Of a stretch of DNA of 64,000 nucleotides, positions 12,733 through 19,984 are shown piece after piece. The notes beneath the pieces are model-generated. The model searched no databases. It had not been told where the DNA came from and worked only from the letters and a program-made list of their open reading frames with translations. Position 1 is the stretch's first letter, and every line of letters begins with the position of its first letter. The position numbers were made by a program, and so were the translations under genes. This DNA is from Corynebacterium liangguodongii. Its GTDB lineage: Bacteria; Actinomycetota; Actinomycetes; Mycobacteriales; Mycobacteriaceae. The stretch covers positions 1,240,001 through 1,304,000 of the forward strand of contig NZ_CP026948.1 of the NCBI RefSeq assembly GCF_003070865.1, read 5' to 3'.

Positions 12733-13254
12733 GTGGACTTCACCCCTACCCCCATTTTTCCCTTCGAGATCGGAGGAACAGTCAAAAATAATATTGCAGT
12801 ACTGGATGAGTTCTATTTCAATGAGAAGACATTCAGTACTGACCTAGAAGGCTTTCTCACGACGAATGCTGGAAGCGATCAGGAAGAAACCTGGAAGGTC
12901 GTTTCTATTATCGAGGACGGCAGATGTATCACCTTGCGTTTCGACTTTGACGATGACGATGCAACGTTCGCCGGGATCCCTATTGGATTGGGTCATGGCG
13001 CGAACATTCTAAATACCGCAGAGGGTTTGCGAAAACGAGGATTCGAGATCATCGTCCAGGAATACGACATCGTCCTGCCCGAATATTTCATCACGATCGA
13101 ACCCGGAGAAAGCCTTTGCTACTGGGACAAAAGCCACTGGACACGCCAAGAATTCCTCGAAGAAACCGTCGAACCGGAAAATTGGACGCCGCTTTCAATT
13201 TTCAGTGACACCACCGCAGCCCTAGAGAAAAATCACCACAACAAACTACGCTGA
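12733..13254 (+). CDS. Immunity-like protein ImmB1 (unknown family)
   Basis: A 173-residue acidic protein starting at GTG, 14 bases after ImmA1, with AAAGGAC as ribosome site. It is homologous to the product at 15039-15491. The two share the GGTVxxNIAxLD opening, STDLEGFL, WKxVSIIED, and an almost identical end (EEFLEETVEPE). The first copy has about 24 extra C-terminal residues, perhaps added when the downstream DNA was rearranged. It also shows a weaker resemblance to ImmA (a F-G-x-P-I turn and a C-x-W ending strand). Function unknown; an immunity role is inferred from context. Confidence 0.6.
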   Translation: MDFTPTPIFPFEIGGTVKNNIAVLDEFYFNEKTFSTDLEGFLTTNAGSDQEETWKVVSIIEDGRCITLRFDFDDDDATFAGIPIGLGHGANILNTAEGLRKRGFEIIVQEYDIVLPEYFITIEPGESLCYWDKSHWTRQEFLEETVEPENWTPLSIFSDTTAALEKNHHNKLR

Positions 13255-13319
13255 TCTTTTCCAGACACAAGGGGGCCCGGCTCCTGGAGAGTATACAAAG
13301 GGGGTTACATTAGGGGAAC

Positions 13320-14030
13320 AAATCGCAGCTTAGCAGGACACCGCTCCTCAAACTGTGCCGGAACGAGGTACCCGCACCAGGAATGCCGACGCGTGGTGTT
13401 GTAGCGGGTACACCAACGGATAGCATCTCGTGGATACTGCAGCTGATTGGCAAACGTCTTTGCGTCCTGAGGATTTCGCGCTTCAGCGCCGCGTTGAACG
13501 ACTCCGCCAACGTGTTGTCAGCACTGCTGCCAACCCTGCCTAACCATCGACTGCCGGATTCCCAGCTGTCTACAGGTGTCCTGCAACCCGTGCGGGGTAT
13601 AGACGCTGCCGTGGTCGGGGCGAAAAATCGCACTGTTCAGGCTGCTGCGCTGGCCCCTGGCCATCAGCAGTACGTCTTGGACCAAGCTCGTGCGCATGTG
13701 GCCCGCGATCGCGGACCCCGGCGAATCGGTGAGAATAGCAGGCGAAAACCTGCGCCAGGCACAGATTAGACCCATCCGAAATCGGCAAGTAGGCGACGCC
13801 CCGGCGTAGAAGCAGTTCGGCTGGGGCGTGGTGGATCTCCGTCTCACCAGATCAAGGAAGACTGGTTTTTTCTGGACAGACACGGTGGTGCTGACCTTGC
13901 GTTTCCTGGTGTAGCCGAACAGCTTCAGTGAACGCACACTCCGGGCGAACTGCGTGTGATTAATCGGGGTGCCGGTCGAGTCGTCATTGAGTTGCACAGT
14001 GATGTGTTTCGTTCCGTATGCGCACACAAC
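13320..14030 (-). pseudogene. IS3-family transposase (OrfB) remnant
   Basis: Three minus-strand frames together spell an IS3-type OrfB integrase. The HTH_21-like segment with INHTQFARSVRSLKLFGYTR comes first (about 13900-14010). The rve-domain part follows, with HMRTSLVQDVLLMARGQR, DHGSVYTPHGLQDTCRQLGI (13570-13720) and ADNTLAESFNAALKRE (about 13490-13540). The C-terminal RYNTTRRHSW-type end is present in another frame near 13380-13420. At least three frameshifts are needed and the N-terminus is missing, so it is inactive. I found no clear terminal inverted repeats. It abuts the orphan toxin fragment, whose 5' part it has probably replaced. Confidence 0.8.
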
Positions 14031-14614
14031 AACTCGACAACATCCGCAACGCACCTGCCTGCGTATTAGCAAAAGCAATTAGCGCGACAGCCCCACCGAC
14101 ATACCGAATCGCTCAGCATGCCCCTGAGGATACGGGGGTGTTTCTCCTCGCGGCTCGTAATAGGTGTAGCGTAAAGTCTACCGTTGAACAGCCATTGCGC
14201 GGAAGCAGCTACTACAGGTTGAACGCGACACACGTAACAGGCATCCAGCTTCACCGCCACCACCTGATAGCGCAGGAGGTTATCAAGAGCAATCCTGATG
14301 CCGCAGGAAGACTGGGAAGAAAGGGGCTCAACCCGAGTAATGCACCCGCTATCCAAATGACCCCGGAGGATCACAGACTGACGAAAAGCTGGGGTTCAAG
14401 CGCTCAAGCGCAAGAGTACCGTGAACTCCAAGCTGAATTATTCAAGAAAGGTGATACAGATCAGATCTTCCAAATGGAATATAACTTCTTGACTCGCCCT
14501 GAATTCGAAGGTCGCTATAATGAAGCTCTGGACGAAGTGATCAAATACGCACTGAAAGAAGGCTTCATCACCAAATCACCTTCCCCACGCGTCAACCCAA
14601 ACCAACTCACCTAG
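14018..14614 (+). pseudogene. Orphan C-terminal HNH-type (RHH) nuclease toxin fragment
   Basis: The open frame encodes 198 residues. The first few overlap the transposase remnant and are probably not native; no ribosome site precedes the ATG. Residues 75-130 resemble the AHH/LHH-type HNH nucleases found at the C-termini of polymorphic toxins. His81-His82 lies in LHRHHLIAQE, Asn105 in GLNPSNAP and His119 in TPEDHR. The C-terminus looks complete and is followed 12 bases later by ImmA2. No signal peptide, repeats or secretion domain remain, so this is a toxin tip that has lost its carrier, typical of cassette reservoirs. Nuclease activity is inferred from the motif only. Confidence 0.6.
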
Positions 14615-14625
14615 GAGACCCCAGT

Positions 14626-15039
14626 ATGGAATTTTCTACTTATCCGCCTGAACCACTCGAGTTCGGGAAAAACATCGACCACCTCGCATCCCGAATTGCC
14701 GACCCCTTCCGACGCGATCTTTTGTCCATGCAAACCTTAAGAGGAACAGCTGATTTCAATGGAGAGAGTCGCTACGTGAAAATACTTTTCGAAAAGGGTC
14801 TCTCTACCGAATGCGAGGTCTTATCGCTGGAACCAGGCGACACCTTCCTGGGTATCCCGATACCCATGCGTGCCACCAAATTCCAAAACGAGTTGAAAAA
14901 ACGCGATATCCCCACGAAGAAAGAATCAGGCGGCATCACGGTCACTGGCACCGGAGTGTCGTTCTACGTTTTCGAAGGAGAAACTGCCACCATCTGTTGG
15001 ACCGCAACCGATCCGGACGCTAACCAGAAAGGCGACTAA
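14626..15039 (+). CDS. Immunity-like protein ImmA2 (unknown family)
   Basis: A 137-residue homologue of the product at 12320-12718, with FSTYPPEPLEFG at the start, PGDTFLGIPIPMRATKF in the core and a C-terminal strand ending in ICW. It has a good ribosome site (AGGAGA) and lies 12 bases after the nuclease-like fragment. Its TAA overlaps the ATG of the next gene (TAATG), so ImmA2 and ImmB2 are translationally coupled. The likely role is neutralising the adjacent toxin; this is inference. Confidence 0.65.
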   Translation: MEFSTYPPEPLEFGKNIDHLASRIADPFRRDLLSMQTLRGTADFNGESRYVKILFEKGLSTECEVLSLEPGDTFLGIPIPMRATKFQNELKKRDIPTKKESGGITVTGTGVSFYVFEGETATICWTATDPDANQKGD

Positions 15040-15491
15040 TGGATTTCACTTTTGATTTGCCGCTGCCCTTCAATCTCGGCGGCACGGTCGAGGAAAACAT
15101 CGCCCTTCTCGACGACTACTTCTTCAACAAGAAGGGATCCGGTACCGACCTCGAGGGCTTCCTGGTCATCGACAGTGACGGTGCGGAGGAAGAGATGTGG
15201 AAAATCGTCTCGATCATCGAAGACGACAGATGCGTCACCGCCCGAGTAGACTTCAACAACGACAACGTCACCTTCCTCGGCGTCCCCATCGGCCCAGACA
15301 ACAGCCTACCGGTGGAAGAAACAGCGCAGGCACTCGAAGCAAAGGGCCTAAAAGTTATCACCCAGGAGTATGGCCTCGTCCTTCCGGATCACTACATCAC
15401 GATCGAGCCGCGTGACTTCATCTGCTACTGGGACCAGACATACTGGTCCCACGAAGAATTCCTCGAGGAAACCGTCGAACCGGAAGAGTAG
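15039..15491 (+). CDS. Immunity-like protein ImmB2 (unknown family)
   Basis: A 150-residue, very acidic, cytoplasmic protein. It is homologous to the product at 12733-13254 across its whole length, most strongly at GGTVEENIALLD, GTDLEGFLV, WKIVSIIED, FLGVPIG and the end EEFLEETVEPE. It is coupled to ImmA2 by a one-base overlap. I do not recognise the family. The conserved A-B order in both copies suggests that the two proteins act together, possibly as a heteromer. Confidence 0.65.
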   Translation: MDFTFDLPLPFNLGGTVEENIALLDDYFFNKKGSGTDLEGFLVIDSDGAEEEMWKIVSIIEDDRCVTARVDFNNDNVTFLGVPIGPDNSLPVEETAQALEAKGLKVITQEYGLVLPDHYITIEPRDFICYWDQTYWSHEEFLEETVEPEE

Positions 15492-15535
15492 AGCTCAGAC
15501 TTCCGCACAATCCAGTGCGCAAGCAACGAACAACA

Positions 15536-16513
15536 ATGACCTTTTCCAAATTCTTTTCTGAACCCGCTGAACCGGCTGACGATGCCCGCCTCGCCGAGAT
15601 CGAGCATGCCATCGGCCGGGCACTACCCGACGACTACCGGGCCTTGATCAAAGAAACCGGCGGCGGCACCCTCAAACTCGACAAGTGCGTCATGCCGGGC
15701 CTCCCCGAAGGGGTCGGAGGCCTGGCAACCGACGACATCTTCGGCAACGGCAGCACAAGTACTGGCCGCGCCCTCGATCTGGCGACAGACGCCACCTACC
15801 TCATGGAGGAATGGGAAATCCCCGCAGAAGTCCTCCTGTTCGCCACCACCGAAGACGGCATGCACAACTGCTTCGTCATCAACTACGACCACCCCGACTA
15901 CCCCACAGGAGCCGTACTCCATCTCAACACCGACCCCGGTGGAACAATGACACAGGTCGCCGACTCCGTCACCGACTTTTTCACCAAACTCGAACCCTAC
16001 AACCGAGATGACGAAGAAGACTCCCCAAGCGCAGGCCAAGAGGGGATGGGAATCAAAGGCGTGTGGCACGGAAAGCTTTCCGACGACCTCACCCGCGCCA
16101 TCGCCGCAACCCCCACCCCCGACATGGAATACCTACTGCGTAAAGCAGCCGCACCCCTGGCAAATTCTTTCAACCTCAACATGATGCATAACAGTAACGA
16201 GGGGAGGCGATTTCAAGACCTTCTTTACTGGGTGGCGCAACACGTCCAACCGCACCCAGATCCGCTGACCTACATGGGACTAAGCACCACCATTCTCACC
16301 CCTAACATGTACACGTTGATCGGTAGATCCTTCCTCGCCGACGGTCAGAAATATGGCTTCATTTGGAACCAGCCCACCGTCGAATGGTGGTGGAAAATAC
16401 GAGTCGAATACAACATCATGACCGAAACCCCCGCCGGCTACATCATCGACGAGGACTACATCAACACCATCATCGACAACCTCCGCGAAGAAGACCCCAT
16501 AACCGAGGTCTAA
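15536..16513 (+). CDS. SUKH-1 (SMI1/KNR4) domain protein with extra C-terminal domain
   Basis: The N-terminal ~140 residues match the SUKH fold: a helix, then ALPDDYRALIKETGGG (residues 29-44), and the VLLFATTEDG strand region. SUKH proteins are a widespread immunity superfamily in toxin loci, most often against nucleases. The C-terminal ~165 residues form a second, unrecognised domain with several Trp residues (VEWWWKIRVEYN). The frame allows an earlier GTG at 15515; neither start has a clear ribosome site, and the ATG at 15536 (MTFSKFF) is preferred. The gene follows ImmB2 by 44 bases on the same strand. Confidence 0.7.
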   Translation: MTFSKFFSEPAEPADDARLAEIEHAIGRALPDDYRALIKETGGGTLKLDKCVMPGLPEGVGGLATDDIFGNGSTSTGRALDLATDATYLMEEWEIPAEVLLFATTEDGMHNCFVINYDHPDYPTGAVLHLNTDPGGTMTQVADSVTDFFTKLEPYNRDDEEDSPSAGQEGMGIKGVWHGKLSDDLTRAIAATPTPDMEYLLRKAAAPLANSFNLNMMHNSNEGRRFQDLLYWVAQHVQPHPDPLTYMGLSTTILTPNMYTLIGRSFLADGQKYGFIWNQPTVEWWWKIRVEYNIMTETPAGYIIDEDYINTIIDNLREEDPITEV

Positions 16514-17077
16514 CGCGAATCCTGTTCAGCCCCCTCCGCTAGATATGTGTACAAGGTGCTCGGCCCGATCCCGAGTCGGCGTGCCACCTCTGCCTTGAGT
16601 ACACCATCGGCCACCCACTGCCGCGCCTGCGCAACTTGGCCGTCGGTGAGCACCTTCGCCCGCCCCTTTGGACACGCCGCGGGCTTTGGCCCGGGCAATT
16701 CCCTCAGCCTGGCGCTCCATTAATAATAGAGCGCTCGAACTCTGCCACAGAACCCATCAACCCCAGCATGAGCTTGGCGATCGGGTCAGCCTTCGCCGAA
16801 TAGGTCTGCCCCGCGCGAAGGAACCTCACCGAGACGCCGCGCCCCACGAGGTCCTCTTCAATCGTGTGCGGGTCGACCAATGAGCGGGCGAGGCGGTCCA
16901 TGTTCGTGACGATGAGCAGATCCCCCTCACGTAGATACCGCAGTACCTCCTCCAGCTGGGGACGGTGCCGGGTCGAGCCGCTGATTTTCTCCTGATCAAT
17001 CTGTAACGCCCCGGCCGCCTGAAGCTGCTCAAGCTGGCGGTCCAGATTCTGCTCCAAAACAACGTCCTGGTGTGCGT
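16513..17077 (-). pseudogene. Serine recombinase (resolvase/invertase family), frameshifted
   Basis: The frame 16704-17057 contains a resolvase catalytic-domain segment: LDRQLEQLQAAGA, LREGDLLIVTNMDRLARS and GLMGSVAEFERSII. The E-helix continuation ERQAEGIARAKARG is in a second frame around 16680-16720. The C-terminal Hin-type helix-turn-helix (EVARRLGIGPSTLYTYLAEG) is in a third, ending near 16513. The first residues with the catalytic Ser (GYxRVS) are absent. With at least two frameshifts and a missing nucleophile it is dead. It marks the right edge of the island and may be what brought in the accessory DNA. Confidence 0.8.
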
Positions 17078-17236
17078 CAATCTCTCAAGTTCAGGTCGGC
17101 TCTGTTCCGCTAGCCATTATTCAACCCAACCGAACAGGCAAAACGTGCAACTCACATCTGATGACTAAGCGTGAAGTTTCGCCGATGGTCACGCATCCCC
17201 CCCTTCGCAAAGCTCCGCCCAATGTGGGGGCGCTTG

Positions 17237-17704
17237 CTACATGCGGCTGTCCCTGAACTCGACGAAACGGTAGATCCCCCTGGCTACCCCGTCCAGGCCG
17301 TAGAGAACCTCGTCGCGGAACTGGGCGTCGGTAAGCTCAAGCCCATCCAAAATCCTGTACTCGCAGTGCACAACCACCCGCATCGCACCTTCGAAGGCCT
17401 GCTCCGTGATAAACGCGACGGGACCATTGTTGCCGTTGTTGTGCTCGATGACCCAATCGTTCGCGACACTAAAAGCGGACGAATAGTTCTCGCCCTCCCC
17501 CGCCAAGACGTAAGTCCCCAGCGCCACGTGATCCTGTGCGTGGGCCACAACTATCTGCAGCCCGTTGTATTCTACCAGGTAATCCCCGGTGGTCATCGCC
17601 TCCACCTGCAGCCCCGCCTCCCGGCACACCGCGAGGAGTCGCTCAACGGTCACAGGGCCGAGGACAGGCTGCTGCTGGTCGCGCTTCTTTCCGAACAATC
17701 CCAC
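17237..17704 (-). CDS. YbjN-family protein (3 of 4)
   Basis: A 155-residue protein starting MGLFGKKRDQQQ, with the YbjN pattern: helix VERLLAVCREAGL, central sheet and C-terminal basic/aromatic stretch. It lies 2 bases after the next upstream YbjN gene (17707-18126), so the two are co-transcribed. Function unknown. The gap 17078-17236 before it holds a GC-rich inverted repeat near 17190-17230 but no T-run good enough to call a terminator. Confidence 0.7.
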   Translation of the reverse strand: MGLFGKKRDQQQPVLGPVTVERLLAVCREAGLQVEAMTTGDYLVEYNGLQIVVAHAQDHVALGTYVLAGEGENYSSAFSVANDWVIEHNNGNNGPVAFITEQAFEGAMRVVVHCEYRILDGLELTDAQFRDEVLYGLDGVARGIYRFVEFRDSRM

Positions 17705-17706
17705 GG

Positions 17707-18126
17707 CTACACCTGCGCATTCTGCGCGAAACCGCGCTGCTCGAAGTCATCAAAGACCATAAACGCGATCTGGAAGTAGGCATCCAGCATCATGCACAGC
17801 TGGTGTTCGCTCGCACCGTGCGCTGTCAGGAAGTGCTCCCGCACGTCGATCGTCGGCGCGCCCTCGACCACAATCGGGGCGACCTTCCCGGTGGGGATCT
17901 GGCGGTTGAGCATGTTGATTATCTCGAGGGCTTCCTCCTGGTGCGCCGGAGCGATCGACCGGTTCCACGTGGTGTGGATGGTGAGGAAGTTCTCGTCCAC
18001 GTAGAACTGGGCCACCGCAGCGGGAAACTCCGCCCCCAACACTCCTTCCTCATCGACGCCTGCCTCAACGCCGAGGTTGCTCAGCGCGCCCACCACAACC
18101 TCTTGCGTAACCCGCGGAAAATCCAT
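17707..18126 (-). CDS. YbjN-family protein (4 of 4)
   Basis: The product from the ATG at 18126 is 139 residues (MDFPRVTQ...), the same length as YbjN protein 2. The frame is open to 18189, but a TATACT -10 box at 18181-18186 would place the transcription start near 18174, ruling out the longest form. An AGGG six bases before 18126 supports the short one. The helix HQEEALEIINMLNRQIPTG and the later LTAHG-x-LCMMLDAY helix fit YbjN. Function unknown. Confidence 0.7.
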   Translation of the reverse strand: MDFPRVTQEVVVGALSNLGVEAGVDEEGVLGAEFPAAVAQFYVDENFLTIHTTWNRSIAPAHQEEALEIINMLNRQIPTGKVAPIVVEGAPTIDVREHFLTAHGASEHQLCMMLDAYFQIAFMVFDDFEQRGFAQNAQV

Positions 18127-18180
18127 TGGCATCCCTATCATTCGTTCCGGCGACCCAGCGTTGACGGATCCGTGGCAGCA

Positions 18181-18186
18181 AGTATA
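18181..18186 (-). promoter_or_regulatory. -10 box of the YbjN 4-3 pair
   Basis: TATACT on the minus strand lies between the ABC ATPase stop and the YbjN gene, about 55 bases before its preferred ATG. It separates the YbjN pair from the transporter operon. No -35 consensus is seen. Confidence 0.45.
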
Positions 18187-18193
18187 CACACCG

Positions 18194-18952
18194 CTACCGC
18201 CCCAGCTCGTGGCTTAACGCCTCGAGCTCCTCACCGCCCGCCATCTGCCGGGTCAACTCCTCCAGCGTAATCTCCTCGCGGTCGGCGACGAGCTCCTGGC
18301 GCCCCAGCTTCACAATGGTGAACCGATCCCCCACCAGGTAGGCGTGGTGCGGGTTGTGGGTGACCAGCACCACCGCCACCCCGCGCTCGCGGGCGGCGGC
18401 GACAAACCGCAGCACCATGCCCGACTGCTTCACCCCCAGCGCGGCCGTCGGCTCGTCGAGGATGACCACGCGGGCGCCGAAGTGGATCGCGCGGGCAATA
18501 GAGAGCACCTGGCGCTGCCCGCCGGACAGGTTGCCGGCCTCGACGTCGACATCGGGAATCACGATGCCCATCTCACGCAGCGCCTCCGCGCACACCGAGC
18601 GCATCTCCGCCTGCCGGAGCACGCCGAAGCGGCCCGATAGCTCGTCGCCGAGGAAGAAGTTGCGCCACACGCTTAAAGGTTCCACGATGGCCAGGCTCTG
18701 GTGCACCGTGGCGATGCCGTGGGCGATGGCGTCGCGGGGTGAGGAAAAGGTGACGGGGGAGGCGTCGAAAAGCAGCTGCCCCGAGGTGGGTTCATGCACG
18801 CCCGAGAGAATTTTGATGAGAGTCGATTTGCCTGCGCCGTTGTCGCCGAGCACGCAGGTCACCGAGGCCTCCTCGATGGAAAGGTCGATACCGCGCAGCG
18901 CGTCGAAGGCGCCGTAGGACTTGGAAATGCCGGATAGCTCGATGATTGCCAC
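18194..18952 (-). CDS. Sugar-type ABC transporter ATP-binding protein (single domain)
   Basis: A 252-residue nucleotide-binding protein: Walker A GDNGAGKST at 36-44, signature LSGGQ at 142-146, Walker B ILDEPTA at 164-170 and switch His in LVTHN. It belongs to the group energising monosaccharide (ribose/xylose/fructose-like) importers but, like FrcA, has one ATPase domain rather than the two fused domains of RbsA. It therefore probably works as a homodimer with the permease encoded 9 bases upstream. Confidence 0.88.
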   Translation of the reverse strand: MAIIELSGISKSYGAFDALRGIDLSIEEASVTCVLGDNGAGKSTLIKILSGVHEPTSGQLLFDASPVTFSSPRDAIAHGIATVHQSLAIVEPLSVWRNFFLGDELSGRFGVLRQAEMRSVCAEALREMGIVIPDVDVEAGNLSGGQRQVLSIARAIHFGARVVILDEPTAALGVKQSGMVLRFVAAARERGVAVVLVTHNPHHAYLVGDRFTIVKLGRQELVADREEITLEELTRQMAGGEELEALSHELGR

Positions 18953-18961
18953 GTGCCCCTC

Positions 18962-19984
18962 CTACGTGTTCTGCGCGTACTTCGCCGCGCCCGTGTTCGC
19001 TAGCACCGCGGTAAGCAGCATGGCGCCCAGGAACAGCTTGAACCAGTCCGGGTTCCAGCCCGCATACACGATGCCCTGGTTGGTCATGCCGAAGATCAGC
19101 GCGCCGATCGCGGTGCCGATCGCCGTGCCGCGCCCGCCCTTCATCGCACACCCACCGATAACCGCGGCGATGATGTAGAGAAACTCGTTACCCACTCCCT
19201 GGCCCGCCTGGATGGAGTCGAAGGCGAAGAGCGTGTGCATGCCGACGAACCAGGCGGCGAAGGCAACCGTCATAAATAGAATGATCTTCACCCGCGCCAC
19301 CGGCACACCCGCGGCGCGCGCGGCGTCCTCATCGCCGCCGACGGCGAAGACCCAATTGCCAAACGTCGTGCGGAACAGCACGAAGGACGCGACGGCGACA
19401 AAGAGGATCCACCACACGACGGTGATCTTGATGCTCACCCCGCCGACTTCAAAAGAACTGGCGAACACCGCGCGCGCCGAGGCAAAGCCCTCCATGTCCG
19501 CGATGCTCGGCGTGGCCACCTGCCCGGTCACCAGCTTCGTCACCGCAAGGTTGATGCCCTGGAGCATGAGGAAGGCCGCCAGCGTGATGAGGAAGCTGTC
19601 TATCCCTGTGCGCGTAACCAGGATCCCGTTGAGCGCCCCGATGGCCAGCGCGATGGCAAGCGAGATGAGCGCACCCACCCAGGAGTTCAGGTGCAGGTTG
19701 TAGTTGAGCATCGTCGCGGCGAGTGCCGCCGTGGTCACGGCTACGCCGCTGGAGAGGTCGAATTCCCCGCCGATCATGAGCAGGCCCACGGCGAGAGCCA
19801 CAATCCCAAGCGTTGAGCTGGCATACAGCGTCGTGGCCACCGCGTCGAGCGAGCGGAACGCCGGGGCCACCGCCATGAACACCGCAAACACGATGACGAG
19901 GCCAAGCAGGCTCGCCGCCTCAGGGCGGCGTATCAGCTGCGCGAGGCCACCGCGGGGCCGCAGGCGGTCTTCTGCGCCGCTCAT
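18962..19984 (-). CDS. Sugar-type ABC transporter permease (RbsC-like)
   Basis: A 340-residue integral membrane protein with about nine to ten hydrophobic segments. It has typical RbsC/FrcC features: GEFDLSSGV near the middle of the first half, GALNGILVTRTGIDSFLITL, and GGDEDAARAAGVPVARVKI, the cytoplasmic loop that meets the ATPase. The start ATG overlaps the binding-protein stop by four bases (ATGA), so the three transporter genes form one operon. Confidence 0.88.
   Translation of the reverse strand: MSGAEDRLRPRGGLAQLIRRPEAASLLGLVIVFAVFMAVAPAFRSLDAVATTLYASSTLGIVALAVGLLMIGGEFDLSSGVAVTTAALAATMLNYNLHLNSWVGALISLAIALAIGALNGILVTRTGIDSFLITLAAFLMLQGINLAVTKLVTGQVATPSIADMEGFASARAVFASSFEVGGVSIKITVVWWILFVAVASFVLFRTTFGNWVFAVGGDEDAARAAGVPVARVKIILFMTVAFAAWFVGMHTLFAFDSIQAGQGVGNEFLYIIAAVIGGCAMKGGRGTAIGTAIGALIFGMTNQGIVYAGWNPDWFKLFLGAMLLTAVLANTGAAKYAQNT

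Noticed and set aside
16054..16513. Separate gene for the C-terminal half of the SUKH protein
   Set aside because: The frame is continuous with the SUKH domain and there is no internal start with a ribosome site.
17185..17236. Terminator after the YbjN 4-3 pair
   Set aside because: A GC-rich inverted repeat (CGCCC/GGGCG) exists but is followed only by GAGCTTTGCG, too weak to call.
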